A stretch of DNA of 64,000 nt from Polyangium sp. y55x31 (GCF_029946505.1 NZ_JARZHG010000014.1:124001-188000); one strand, 5' to 3'. Shown: positions 15,001-23,077, counted from the first letter of the stretch. The notes: generated by a model not told the origin, from the letters alone. Translations and numbers: made by a program.

Positions 15001-15302
15001 CCGACGATGAACAGATAGAAGCGCTCGCGCCCGAACGCCGCCGACCACGCGCCGAGGTGCGTGACCCATCGGCCCACGCCTGCGACGAGCCAGTACGTCA
15101 CGACCGACTCGACGATGATGAAGATCGCGGTCGCGGGCGCGGCGATGAAGATCGTCGCGAGGTAGCCGGGGACGACGAGGCCTGCGTAGGTCCAGCCGAA
15201 CAGCTCGGTGAACATCGTCCCGATCACGAGGCCGATGAGCACGGCGACGTGCAGGCTCCGATCGAGACCGTTGGGCGGTAAGACAGCGAGAGAGGCCAGC
15301 AT
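12096..15302 (-). CDS. Duplicated PgsC/CapC-like membrane protein with inactive hydrolase-like tail
   Basis: 1068 residues. Residues 17-172 match PgsC of Bacillus in order: an IGLVIGTMFTE helix, AGLVVPGYLAT, VVTYWLV and GRERFYLFIVGAVL. Residues 198-350 repeat the same plan (NGILVPGLLAV, EALLVYG, GPRRMLMCYITG, FGFGYLLPSLLA), so PgsC is present twice in tandem. PgsC is the integral-membrane partner of the PgsB ligase in PGA synthesis and export. The remaining 700 residues are soluble and unlike PgsC. Residues 640-895 resemble the neighbouring lipoprotein hydrolase (EILIEVPAP, SFFQRVHEVW, FALVYMSGEMR) with the His/Glu ligands replaced; another partial copy lies near 480-520. A Lys/Glu/Ala-rich linker sits near 950. 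First gene of the five-gene operon, 86 nt after the protease gene. Confidence 0.85.
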   Translation of the reverse strand: MLASLAVLPPNGLDRSLHVAVLIGLVIGTMFTELFGWTYAGLVVPGYLATIFIAAPATAIFIIVESVVTYWLVAGVGRWVTHLGAWSAAFGRERFYLFIVGAVLVRLLFEGVIVPRVEAQYGFAHSRELYSVGLVLVPLVSNTFWNAGIIKAFPRVGFVTVLTWLLLLLLLRTTNLSVSRFQVINESLSIKFLESPKAQIILVIGALLGARNNVRYGWDYNGILVPGLLAVACYEPLKLVTTTVEALLVYGASKFLMSVPPFSRMLIVGPRRMLMCYITGFFVKVILGFVLAYFWPGVPMIDYFGFGYLLPSLLAVKMWNKDHIGIVVMPTLQVSITAFLVGNGIGYGLVKAEGLLVPRSAISDIAMISGGASVPYELTLGDTGPRPRPAAERSAGIAALEVALEVANEVDGYTETRGGEEVSPRTLTAAKTAGLLVMREEKGGWVVARPRASEIDPDDVTPAPRFAVRPKATRGVVSYRGGFLVLASPEGPGSALPALAHAAAEALGARAIVLLSRHEGQRALDEAFAAELGKRLGLDQMLVVEAGGDSPPGVSAVGSMPEGFDVMALGRMLGAEVTLSWRAPVQGATQRPWSNAPTLRVPLALAEEVGGSLLGAREVEVWSGGLRQELVGRVVALTSVGTAGYRGPTIEELRLFDATLARRMPHAGLEPRWTAWERAVAARLGYTLVRVHRPDGEIEAWGLVEDEAGGRRGNASLFVKVEKQEEVIAPGEILIEVPAPRWEIGTFGAGLSLYDALGARGLLIAGALPSADPRGLADPRRRVSRRSFFQRVHEVWLGEGKSGISMQGIAPERDYTGDLVVSFGREVIRREQVPEWARPMVEVFGDLGLRVGMFDGAREHAPYNGSADLSMSYARKFADGRFALVYMSGEMRSAMSAVESDGILTPRLGRLGVDLGSEDVASRAFELIACKAEAPAPKATKKTEGKKKDAEDAAPAEAPKSRCPSFAADAASRCDVDARLQSFELYLDQNNPFDLRAAIKGDRACHVEVVRDAVSRRIWALVAEPGQVVLVPLGTSRVPRAPKPLTSVVRVRRAVATGLTSIRVTESP

Positions 15303-15388
15303 GGACTCGCGGCGCTAGGAGCTCCGGCGCGAAGGGAGGATGATCGCGCCGGTCGGGCCGCGCTGTCGAGTTAACGCATGATCCTGGA

Positions 15389-17428
15389 TCAGGGGAGGGT
15401 GAGCGCGAGCCCCATTGCGTTCGGGGCGCCCCATCCCGTCGGATAATCCCACCCCGGTTTGGGCGATTTGTTGGCCGCCGTGGTGCCGTCCGGATCCGTC
15501 GTGGTGATGTCGCGGAACGTCGCCTTGACGGCGGCGTTCGTGTACAGGGTCGGGTTGATCCAGCCCGCCTGCGGCAGGTTGTTCGCCGCGCGGTAGTGGT
15601 TCACGACGGCCATGAGCGCGCCGAAGACCGGCGACGAGAACGACGTGCCTCCGTACCCGTTGTACCAGGTGCTGAGGTAGTAGATGTAATAGCCCGCGTA
15701 TTGCGAGGCGTGGACCGCGAGGTCCGCCGTCGCGCGGCGCGGCGGCGCGTTGATCTCGACGTTCGTGACGTACGGCTTCTGCCACTCGGGCATGAGGAAC
15801 GAGAGCGAGTCGCCGCAGCCCGACGCGTACCAGTTCGTCTCCTGCTGCAGCGTCCCGTTCGCGTTCCAGAAGAGCCGCGAGCCGCCGACGGCCGTGACGT
15901 ACGGGCTCACCGAGGGCGTATCGGCCTGCGCCGAGTCGCCCGTCGCGGCCATGACCGTGATGCCGAGCGCCGCCGCTTGCATCGCCGAGTCGTGGTACTG
16001 GATGCGCACAGGCGCCGGCTCGGAGTCCTCGCGGTGCGCGAACGAGTCGGTGATGACCGAGACCTCGTTGCGGCCGATCGCCTCGTTGAACGTGTAGACC
16101 ATCGACGTGTTGCGCGCGTCGTGGCCCGCGTAGACCATCAACGTCGCCCCCGGCGCGAGCGCGCCGGCCCACTCCACGTCGAGCGTCGTCTCGATGTAAC
16201 GCGTCGACGGCGGCTCCATCGTGTACGTGACCACCGGATCGTCGCGGATGATCCCGAAGGACTGCCAGAACGACTGCAGATCCTTGTAGCGGAACATCGC
16301 GCCGACCGTGACGCCGAGCTTCACGCCCTGGCCGCGGTAGCCCATGCTGTGGAGTTGATCGATACCGTACGCCTTGGCGATCTTCGCGGGCGACTGCCGG
16401 TTCGTCGGGACGGTCTGCGGCTGCACCATGATGCCGCCGCCCTCGGCCGTCAGCGGGGTCTTGTCCGCCGCGAAATCGGCGGTGATCACGCCGCCGATGC
16501 GCTGCGCCACCCAGAGCGGCACCTTGAGCGGCTCGAGCGTGCCGTACACGTCGATCGGCGGGTTGCCCTGCTGCGGGTTCTCGCGCTCGAAGACGTGCAG
16601 CGTCGTCTGGAAGACCTCGTTGAACTTCGCGACCGTGCCCTGGAACTCGATGAGCAGGCGGTTCGTCGCGACGTACGGGACCGTGAAGCCCTCGGATTCG
16701 AGCCAGAGCTTGACGAGATGAAGATCGACCTCGGGCGGAGCGTGCTTCTCCATCCACTCCTCGGTCGTCATGTAGTCGTGGAACTTCGGGCTGCCCGGGT
16801 TGTAGATCTCCGCGATCGTCCCCTCGAGGAGCTGCTTGTCGCGCATCGGGAACGCGATCAGCGAACGGAAACCCGCGTTCTGGCTGGCCGGGCCGAGGTC
16901 CATGTAGACGCCCGGCAGCGGGTTCGGGATGCCGTCGATGCTCGTCACGGGTTCGAGCTCGGCGTCCGTGAAGTCGGGGAGCGCGTCGGGCAATTCGCCA
17001 CCGTCCGGCTCTCCACCGCCGCCAGCGCCGCTCGACGAGCTCGACGAGCTGCTGGACGAGCTCGAGCTGCTGGACGAGCTGCTGGACGAGCTCGACGAGC
17101 TGCTGCTCGACGAACTCGAGCTCGTCGTGCCCATGCCGCCCGCGCCGGCCTCGCCGCCCGCGCCGCCTTGGCCGCCGACGCCGCCGGTACCACCTTGGCC
17201 GCCTTGGCCACCTTGGCCGCCTTGACCACCTTGGCCGCCTTGGCCGCCGATACCGCCGACGCCGCCTTGACCGCCTTGGGCGATCCCGCCGGAGCCTGCG
17301 GTGCCGCCGGGAGGCGTCTCGCCGGAGCTTCCGCTGCAGCTAGCTGCGGCGAACGCCGCGCCGTTGACGAGGGCGAGCAGCGTGAGTACTCGCGCCGTGG
17401 TGGAGGAAGGGAATCGCAAGGACAGCAT
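15389..17428 (-). CDS. S53 family (sedolisin/kumamolisin-like) serine-carboxyl protease, lipoprotein
   Basis: 679 residues. The signal peptide ends in the lipobox AASC. It is followed by a Gly-Gln-rich stretch, a run of 31 serines, and a Gly linker, which together would hold the enzyme away from the cell surface. The pro-domain spans roughly 190-330 (PGSPKFHDYMT is typical of S53 propeptides, before LWLESEGF). The catalytic domain carries the ETTLD motif (Glu and Asp of the triad), the oxyanion-hole Asp in AATGDSA, the nucleophile in GGTSFSSP, and the C-terminal calcium site around FRDIT and GWDYPTGWG. All key residues of an active enzyme are present. The family cleaves proteins, usually at acid pH. 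ATG at 17428 is chosen because the leader follows directly. Same strand as the PGA-like operon downstream, 86 nt apart. Confidence 0.92.
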   Translation of the reverse strand: MLSLRFPSSTTARVLTLLALVNGAAFAAASCSGSSGETPPGGTAGSGGIAQGGQGGVGGIGGQGGQGGQGGQGGQGGQGGTGGVGGQGGAGGEAGAGGMGTTSSSSSSSSSSSSSSSSSSSSSSSSSSSSSSSGAGGGGEPDGGELPDALPDFTDAELEPVTSIDGIPNPLPGVYMDLGPASQNAGFRSLIAFPMRDKQLLEGTIAEIYNPGSPKFHDYMTTEEWMEKHAPPEVDLHLVKLWLESEGFTVPYVATNRLLIEFQGTVAKFNEVFQTTLHVFERENPQQGNPPIDVYGTLEPLKVPLWVAQRIGGVITADFAADKTPLTAEGGGIMVQPQTVPTNRQSPAKIAKAYGIDQLHSMGYRGQGVKLGVTVGAMFRYKDLQSFWQSFGIIRDDPVVTYTMEPPSTRYIETTLDVEWAGALAPGATLMVYAGHDARNTSMVYTFNEAIGRNEVSVITDSFAHREDSEPAPVRIQYHDSAMQAAALGITVMAATGDSAQADTPSVSPYVTAVGGSRLFWNANGTLQQETNWYASGCGDSLSFLMPEWQKPYVTNVEINAPPRRATADLAVHASQYAGYYIYYLSTWYNGYGGTSFSSPVFGALMAVVNHYRAANNLPQAGWINPTLYTNAAVKATFRDITTTDPDGTTAANKSPKPGWDYPTGWGAPNAMGLALTLP
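17030..17122 (-). repeat. Poly-serine-encoding low-complexity tract (31 Ser codons)
   Basis: The tract alternates AGC and TCG/TCC codons to give 31 consecutive Ser residues in the S53 protease linker. Because the codons are mixed, the DNA is not a simple triplet repeat, but it is still liable to length change by slippage or recombination. Confidence 0.9.
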
Positions 17429-17845
17429 GGTGGGCGATGCTCCCTCCATGGGAGGAAAAAATCCACCAATTCCGGGTGATGTGCAGCACGCGTCCCGGGC
17501 AGACGGTGACTCAAATATCTGGAAAGAAAGCAAAATTTGGACGCCGTCCAGAAATGGGCACCTGGGCACGGGCCCTGGTAGCATCGACGACCGGGCTTGT
17601 TCCGCCCACGCAACCGGGACGATGAGGTATAAAGGCCACGCTGCGTGAGGATTGCAGACATCAGAGGCGAGGACTCCAGACCGCAGCGGAAAAGCCCGTA
17701 GGGGCACCCGGGGAGCATACCGGTCGATTTTCCAGGATCGAGAAAGTGAAGCGATCGACGTTCCCACAGCGAGACGGGTGAGCTCTGCCGGGCATCGGTC
17801 CGGTGGCAGGAAAATTGCCGCACACGCTGAACCCGTACCCCCTCG
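17429..17845. other. Divergent intergenic region between S53 protease and CHASE2-like sensor genes
   Basis: 417 nt with no convincing gene. It must hold the promoters of the protease gene (leftward) and the sensor gene (rightward), but no clear -35/-10 pair stands out. A 13-nt palindrome (TGGAC, 3-nt loop, GTCCA) lies near 17536-17548 beside a locally A/T-rich stretch (about 17510-17535) and could be an operator. Confidence 0.4.
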
Positions 17846-20344
17846 ATGCGAAGTTTCGCCCGACGCCTGCTCGAGACACGAAAGATACCGAAGCCGTTCC
17901 GCGCCCCGCGGCCGATGGCGTTCGAGAAGGATCGATCGCGCCTTTCGAGCCGCGCCCGCCTCGAAGCGACGGCCATCCTGGTCGCTGGCATCACGGCCGC
18001 GATCGCGCCCCTCCGCGGCGCCGACGACGAGGCGCGTGAGCTCACGCTGCGCGCGATCGCAGGCCGGAGCCCCTCGTCGCACGTGCTCGTCGTGCATGCC
18101 TCGCCCGAGACGCTCGCCGAAAAAGATTGCCTCGGCGCGCTCGCCGACCTCGTCACCGCGGGCCACGGCCGCGGCGTCCTCATCGTGCCGCCGCTCGACG
18201 CATTTTGTGTGAACCGCAAGCAACCGGGCGCGGAGCCGGCCGCGTCGATCCAGGCGCTGCCGCCGGGGATCGTGCGCATCGGCGCGCAAGGCGCGGCGGT
18301 GGGCTTCGCGGCCCCGCCCGCGGATCGGCCCGCGCTCGCCGCGCTCGGGATCGCGGAGGCGCCGTGGATCGTGCCCGCGCCGGCCGAGAGCGTGCCCAAG
18401 GTCTCGCTCGCCGACGTCGTGGCCGGACGAACGCCGTTCTCCGTCGCCGCGGGTCGCGTGGTGATCGCCGCGCTCGACTCGCCGTTCGAGCCACGCGCGA
18501 GCGTCGGGGGCGCGCCCCAGATCTCGATGGGCACGCACGTGGCCTCGGCGCTCGGCGGCCTGCTCGACGGCGGCGCGAGGCGCGAGGCGCCGCGCTGGAT
18601 CAGCGCGCTCGTCGCGTCGCTCGCGGTTTTGATCCTCGCCTTCGTCCGCAGGGTCGCGTCGATCCGCGGCGCGCTGATCACCCTCGGCGTCTGCCTGCTC
18701 GCGACGATCCTCGGGCAAGCGATCCTCGCCGCCTCGATGGTGCGGGGCCTCCTGCCGGCGGCGAGCCTCGCCTCGGGCATCCTCGCGGGCGCGATCGTGG
18801 CGCTCTCGCTCGACCTCTCGGGCTGGCGACGCGCGGTCACGCGCACCTCGGATCTGCTCGGCCGCGAGGGCATCTTCCGCCGCGTGCAGACCGAGCCCGA
18901 CGCGGTCTTCTGGCCCCGGCTCGGCCGCCTCGCGGGGCGCCTCTTCCCGGCCGACTTCGTGCTCGTGGCGGAGCTGCCGTCTTCGCAGTGGCACCTCAAG
19001 TTTTGGGACGACGGCGACGTCGGCGAGCACCTCATCGGCGAGCGCCGCCGCGACGTGCGCCGCAGGCCGTACATCAACGAGCACGGCGTGGCCGCGCCGC
19101 ACGTGGTGACGGACTACCTGAAGAACCCGGGCGAGCCCACGCTCGTCGTGCCGCTCATCGCGCTCGGCGAGACGGAAGGTTACGTGTTCCTGTGCGGCCC
19201 GAAGGCCGAGGCCGCGTTCGCCAAGGCGCCCGAACGCCTCGAACGCCTCGCGCGCGAGCTCGCGCTCATCGCGCGCAGGCGCCGCCTCGGCAGCGTGGGT
19301 GAAGGCGAGCCGATCTCGGGATCGCGCCTGCTCGACGCGCCCTTGCCGCCGTCCGAGCGCCTCGTGCAACGCGCCGACGTCGCCGCGAAGGAGATCGCGA
19401 CGTTCAGTGAGGTGCTGCGCAGCTCCCCCGTGGGCCTCTTTTATGCGGACGCGCTCGGCGACGTGCGTCTCGCGAGCCGCGAGCTCGGCCGCTGGCTCGG
19501 CGCGCGTGGCGTCTCCGTCCCGCCCGAGTCGGCCGACGGCGCGCTCCCGCCCGGCTCGATTCACCTGAGCCAGATCCTCGTCGCGCTCACCGGCTGCACC
19601 GCGGAGGAGGCTGCGACGAGCATGGCCGAGGTGCTGCAGAGCGAGTCGGGCATCACGGGTCGCAGCCAGCCGGGGACCGCGCCGTCGTTCGTCCTGACGA
19701 TCCGCGCGCTCCGGCAAAAGGCCGACGGCTTCTCGTCGATCGTCGGGTACGTCGCGTCGGTCGTCGAGCAGCCCGAGGACAAACCCACGAACGTCCGCGC
19801 GCTCGCGACGGCGCCGACGCACGATCCGCTGAGCGCGTTCCCGCTCTCGGAGGTGATCGCGCAGGCGGTGGCGGGCACGGCGCGGGCGACGGGGCGGCAG
19901 GTGAAGATCGAGCCGATGCGGGGCATGGGCCACGTGATCGGACATCGGTCGGCGCTGGAGAAAGCGCTCGAGGCGTTCATGGTCGAGGCTGCGGGCCAGT
20001 CGCCGTCGGCGCAGCCGCCGGTGATCTCGGTGCGGGAGACGAGCACCGCGGTCGAGCTCTCGATTCTCGACTGGAGCCTCGGCTTTGGCCTGCCCGAGTC
20101 GGCGCTGCAGCGCGTGCTCATCGCGCCGGGCGCGGCGCCGCCGGGGCTCGAGGTGCTCGGTCGGCTGATCATGTCCATCGAGGACAGCCACGGCGCCGTG
20201 CAAATTCGCAGCGAGGACGGATGGGGACTCACGCTGGTGGTGAGCCTCTTGCGGGCCAAACCTCGGGTGAAAGTGACGGTCGGCGAGGGGGGCGCGAGCG
20301 CGGTGGACAACGTCGTGGCGCTCGGTCGCAACACGGCGAAGTAG
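17846..20344 (+). CDS. CHASE2-like membrane sensor with degenerate kinase-like C-terminus
   Basis: 832 residues from ATG at 17846; an in-frame ATG at 17915 is an alternative, and neither has a clear ribosome site. One membrane segment near 45-60 is followed by a periplasmic domain (about 60-245) of the CHASE2 type. Then come three membrane helices (about 250-330), the usual CHASE2 layout. The cytoplasmic part has a GAF-like region (about 350-480) and a PAS-like region (about 510-640). The last 150 residues resemble the ATPase end of a sensor kinase, but I see no phosphoacceptor His box and no clear N or G boxes. It may therefore sense a signal without being an active kinase. Domain limits are by eye. 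Confidence 0.7.
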   Translation: MRSFARRLLETRKIPKPFRAPRPMAFEKDRSRLSSRARLEATAILVAGITAAIAPLRGADDEARELTLRAIAGRSPSSHVLVVHASPETLAEKDCLGALADLVTAGHGRGVLIVPPLDAFCVNRKQPGAEPAASIQALPPGIVRIGAQGAAVGFAAPPADRPALAALGIAEAPWIVPAPAESVPKVSLADVVAGRTPFSVAAGRVVIAALDSPFEPRASVGGAPQISMGTHVASALGGLLDGGARREAPRWISALVASLAVLILAFVRRVASIRGALITLGVCLLATILGQAILAASMVRGLLPAASLASGILAGAIVALSLDLSGWRRAVTRTSDLLGREGIFRRVQTEPDAVFWPRLGRLAGRLFPADFVLVAELPSSQWHLKFWDDGDVGEHLIGERRRDVRRRPYINEHGVAAPHVVTDYLKNPGEPTLVVPLIALGETEGYVFLCGPKAEAAFAKAPERLERLARELALIARRRRLGSVGEGEPISGSRLLDAPLPPSERLVQRADVAAKEIATFSEVLRSSPVGLFYADALGDVRLASRELGRWLGARGVSVPPESADGALPPGSIHLSQILVALTGCTAEEAATSMAEVLQSESGITGRSQPGTAPSFVLTIRALRQKADGFSSIVGYVASVVEQPEDKPTNVRALATAPTHDPLSAFPLSEVIAQAVAGTARATGRQVKIEPMRGMGHVIGHRSALEKALEAFMVEAAGQSPSAQPPVISVRETSTAVELSILDWSLGFGLPESALQRVLIAPGAAPPGLEVLGRLIMSIEDSHGAVQIRSEDGWGLTLVVSLLRAKPRVKVTVGEGGASAVDNVVALGRNTAK

Positions 20345-20442
20345 GCGGCCTTCGCTCGGCGTGGGGTGGACGACGGCGTGTGTTCGTCCATGCCATCGCT
20401 CCCCCATTGCGGTTCGCGGGCGACGTGTGTCATCGTCGGATC

Positions 20443-21375
20443 ATGCGCGTCGCCGTTTCTTTCCTGCTCCTTGCTTGCCCGCTCGTGATCGCGGCCGGTT
20501 GTTTTGGTGGTGGGGGTGTCGACGCTCCGCCTTCCGGGCCGAGCGGATCGGGGGCGACGGGCGGCACGGGCGGAAGCGGCGGCACGGGCGGAAGTGGCGG
20601 CGCGGGCGGGATGGGCGGCGCGAGCTCGTCGTCCTCGAGCGCGTCGAGCTCCGGGAGCGGAGGCTCGGGCGGCGGCATCCCGCAGAACGCGTGTCCGAAG
20701 GTCCCGAATACGCCCGAGATGGTCGAGCTCGTGTCCTTCGGGACGAAGTATTGCATCGACAGCACCGAGGTGACCACGGCGCAGTACAAGGCCTGGCTCG
20801 ACACGAATCCCGATCCGGCGAGCGAAATGGTTCAGCCTCTGCCCGAATGCGGGTTCAACACGAGCTTTGGCTCGGTCACCTCCCCGGACAATCGCCCGGT
20901 CGCCAGCGTCGACTGGTGTGATGCTTATGCCTTTTGCCTGGCGAACCAGAAGCGGCTCTGCGGCCGCATCGGGGGAGGCCCCACGCCGTACGCAGGCGAT
21001 TACGCGAACCCCGCGGTCAGCCAGTGGCACAACGCCTGCACGATGGGCGGGATGCGCACGTTCCCCTACGGAAACGAGTACGTGGGTGAAGCGTGCAATG
21101 GCGCCAATACGGCGGGTGCGACCTTGGCCGTCGGCAGCCTCGCGGGGTGCGAAGGCGGCTTCGACCATATCTTCGATATGAGCGGCAACGTCTGGGAGTG
21201 GGAGGACTCGTGCGAGACCCAGACGGGCGAGATGGATAAATGCCACCGTCGCGGCGGTGGCTTCACGAGCAGCGACACGGATCTGGATTGCTCCACGGCG
21301 AGCGCGAACATCACGCGGAACAATAGCGATCCGCGCACCGGCTTCCGCTGCTGCGTGGACCTCGCGACGCCCTGA
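20443..21375 (+). CDS. Formylglycine-generating-enzyme-like (FGE-sulfatase domain) lipoprotein
   Basis: 310 residues. Lipoprotein signal with lipobox VIAAGC, then a Gly/Ser-rich linker (about 30-85). The folded domain begins VELVSFGTKYCIDSTEVT and contains RPVASVDWCDAYAFC, LCGRIGGG, the FDMSGNVWEWEDSC motif and an ending GFRCC, the order seen in SUMF1/EgtB-like C-type-lectin-fold proteins. In true formylglycine-generating enzymes two Cys near the C-terminus carry out the oxidation; here several Cys are present but not in the exact context, so many such lipoproteins are thought to be binding or structural proteins. Start chosen at the ATG before the hydrophobic leader. It ends 18 nt from the oppositely oriented pspA gene. 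Confidence 0.85.
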   Translation: MRVAVSFLLLACPLVIAAGCFGGGGVDAPPSGPSGSGATGGTGGSGGTGGSGGAGGMGGASSSSSSASSSGSGGSGGGIPQNACPKVPNTPEMVELVSFGTKYCIDSTEVTTAQYKAWLDTNPDPASEMVQPLPECGFNTSFGSVTSPDNRPVASVDWCDAYAFCLANQKRLCGRIGGGPTPYAGDYANPAVSQWHNACTMGGMRTFPYGNEYVGEACNGANTAGATLAVGSLAGCEGGFDHIFDMSGNVWEWEDSCETQTGEMDKCHRRGGGFTSSDTDLDCSTASANITRNNSDPRTGFRCCVDLATP

Positions 21376-21393
21376 GCTTCCTCGCGGCGTCGC

Positions 21394-22119
21394 TCAGCCG
21401 ATCCGGATCTTCTTCTTCAGCGCGGCGAGCTCGTCGTCGATCTCGGGGTTCGACGGCTTGCCGTCCTTCGAGATCGACCCGCCGCCTTCGAGCTGCGCGA
21501 ACTTCGACTCGAGCTCCATGTCGGACATCCCGCCGCTGCGGAGCGCGTCGTCGAGCTCGCGGGCGGCGGCCACCTCGGCGACCTTGCCCTCGATCTTGTC
21601 CTCCATGCGCCGGAACTCGGCGAACGCGCCGCCCGTGCTGCCGCCACGCGCGCCGAGCCCCTCGGCCCCGCCGCCGGCCTTCGCTTGCTGAAGCTGCGAG
21701 GCGATCGTCCCTTTGCGTGCTTCGAGCTCCTGCTGCTTCTGCTCCATGCGCTCGAGCTCGCGCTTCATGTTCAGCGCGGCCGCGCGTTGCTCGGCGCGCA
21801 GCGCTTCGGCGCGGTCTCGCTCGGCGATGATGCGCTTCTTCTGCACGAGGGCTTCACGTGCGAGCGACTCGTCGCCGGCCTTCAGGGCGAGCTCGGCGCG
21901 CCGCTCCCACTTCCCCGTCTCGGCGTCGATCTCGTCGACCTTCTTGCGCAGCACCTTCTCGGCCGCCACGGCCTCGACCAGCTCCTTGCGGGCGGCGCGG
22001 ATCTGGTCCTTCATCTCCTCGACGATCAAATCGACCGACTTTTTCGGGTCTTCCGCCTTGTCGAGGAGCGCGTTGACGTTGCTCGAGATGACCTTGCCCA
22101 TCCGGTCGAAGATGCCCAT
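21394..22119 (-). CDS. pspA: PspA/IM30 family membrane-stress protein
   Basis: 241 residues, beginning MGIFDRMGKVISSNVNALL as typical PspA/Vipp1 proteins do. An amphipathic N-terminal helix precedes DPKKSVDLIVEEM and a long coiled coil rich in Glu, Arg, Lys and Ala (about 25-170). PspA and IM30 bind the inner face of a stressed cytoplasmic membrane and form large assemblies that preserve the proton gradient. No pspBC or pspF partner is adjacent. The C-terminal part (Gly-rich linker, then a short helix ending in KKKIRIG) is more variable. Family call is strong; the gene symbol is used by homology. Confidence 0.9.
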   Translation of the reverse strand: MGIFDRMGKVISSNVNALLDKAEDPKKSVDLIVEEMKDQIRAARKELVEAVAAEKVLRKKVDEIDAETGKWERRAELALKAGDESLAREALVQKKRIIAERDRAEALRAEQRAAALNMKRELERMEQKQQELEARKGTIASQLQQAKAGGGAEGLGARGGSTGGAFAEFRRMEDKIEGKVAEVAAARELDDALRSGGMSDMELESKFAQLEGGGSISKDGKPSNPEIDDELAALKKKIRIG

Positions 22120-22247
22120 GCGGCAAAGGTGCCTCGGCTTGCCTCCGGAGTAAAGGCGCCCAACGTGGGGGGGCTCCGGTCGGCCCGACCAAAAAGCGAT
22201 TTTCGCGACGCGAAATGACCAGGCCTTCCTCTGCCCCCCCACCGAGT

Positions 22248-22284
22248 GCTCGGATCCGCTTCACTTCGCTCCGCTGATCCGAGC
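22248..22284 (-). terminator. Hairpin between SDR gene end and pspA, possible terminator
   Basis: GCTCGGATC (22248-22256) pairs with GATCCGAGC (22276-22284), a perfect 9-bp stem with a 19-nt loop. It lies just past the end of the SDR gene and 129 nt upstream of pspA. There is no U-run on the minus strand, so it may instead slow transcription or bind a protein. Confidence 0.4.
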
Positions 22285-22316
22285 GCTCCGAACGGGAGGG
22301 GTGTGCGGCCTCGACC

Positions 22317-23075
22317 TCACCACTTCTCGATCCACGGGCGGAGATCGAGCTCGAACGTCCACGCGTCGCGCGGCTGGCTATGAAGGTGCCAGTAGTTCTC
22401 CGCGATGTGGTCCGGATCGAGGATGCCCCCCTCGTCCTTCTTCGCGTAGATCGCGGGCAAGTTGTCGCGAATGAAGGCGGTGTCGATCGCGCCGTCGACG
22501 ACGACGTGCGCGACGTGGATGCCCCGCGGGCCGAGCTCCCGCGCCATGCTCTGCGCGAGGGCACGCAGCGCGTGCTTGGCGCTCGCGAACGCCGCGAAAT
22601 TCGCAGCTCCGCGCAGGCTCGCGGTCGCGCCCGTGAAGAGCATCGTACCGCGCCCGCGCGCCACCATGCGCTTGGCCACCTCGCGCGCCGTCAGGAACCC
22701 GCCGAGGCAGGCCATCTCCCAGATCTTCGTGAACTTGCGGGACGTCTCGTCGAGGATGCTCGAGGGGACGTTCGCGCCCACGTTGAACACGAAGACCTCG
22801 ATCGGACCGATCTCCCGCTCGATCCGCTCGACCGTCGCGACGACCTCGTCCTCCTTGCGAGCATCACAGCCGACGGCGTGCGCGCGGCCGCCCGCCGCGG
22901 TGATGGCGTCGACGAGCGGCGCAAGCTTGTCCGCGTTGCGACGCGACACGCAGGTGACGAAGCCACCCCGCGCGAAGCGCCGCGCGACGGCGCCGCCCGT
23001 CCCGTCGCCGGCGCCCACGATCCATGCCGCAGGATCGCTCCCGCCGCGCTCGTCGCTCGTCGTGCTCGCGTTCAT
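22317..23075 (-). CDS. Short-chain dehydrogenase/reductase family protein, YxxxK altered to FxxxK
   Basis: 252 residues with a Rossmann fold: nucleotide motif VGAGDGTGGAVA near the N-terminus, Asp-containing loop GCDARKED, and NVGAN in place of the NNAG motif. The catalytic Ser of TGATASL is present, but the Tyr of the YxxxK motif is Phe (AAFASAKHAL). Lys is kept. Members of the SDR superfamily reduce or oxidise alcohols and ketones with NAD(P). Without the Tyr this protein may use another acid/base, or act as a binding protein. The last Trp-rich stretch (EKW) is unusual. It starts just after a palindrome at 23078-23101, and 67 nt lie between this start and the end of ppdK. Confidence 0.85.
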   Translation of the reverse strand: MNASTTSDERGGSDPAAWIVGAGDGTGGAVARRFARGGFVTCVSRRNADKLAPLVDAITAAGGRAHAVGCDARKEDEVVATVERIEREIGPIEVFVFNVGANVPSSILDETSRKFTKIWEMACLGGFLTAREVAKRMVARGRGTMLFTGATASLRGAANFAAFASAKHALRALAQSMARELGPRGIHVAHVVVDGAIDTAFIRDNLPAIYAKKDEGGILDPDHIAENYWHLHSQPRDAWTFELDLRPWIEKW

Positions 23076-23077
23076 CG

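Noticed and set aside
12285-15281. Plus-strand frames of His/Arg-rich content opposite the PgsC gene
   Set aside because: They mirror the PgsC fusion; no signal, domain or ribosome site.
17429-20407. Extension of the S53 protease reading frame to about 1672 codons
   Set aside because: The true leader and lipobox begin at 17428, and the upstream part runs opposite the sensor gene with Arg/His-rich shadow composition.
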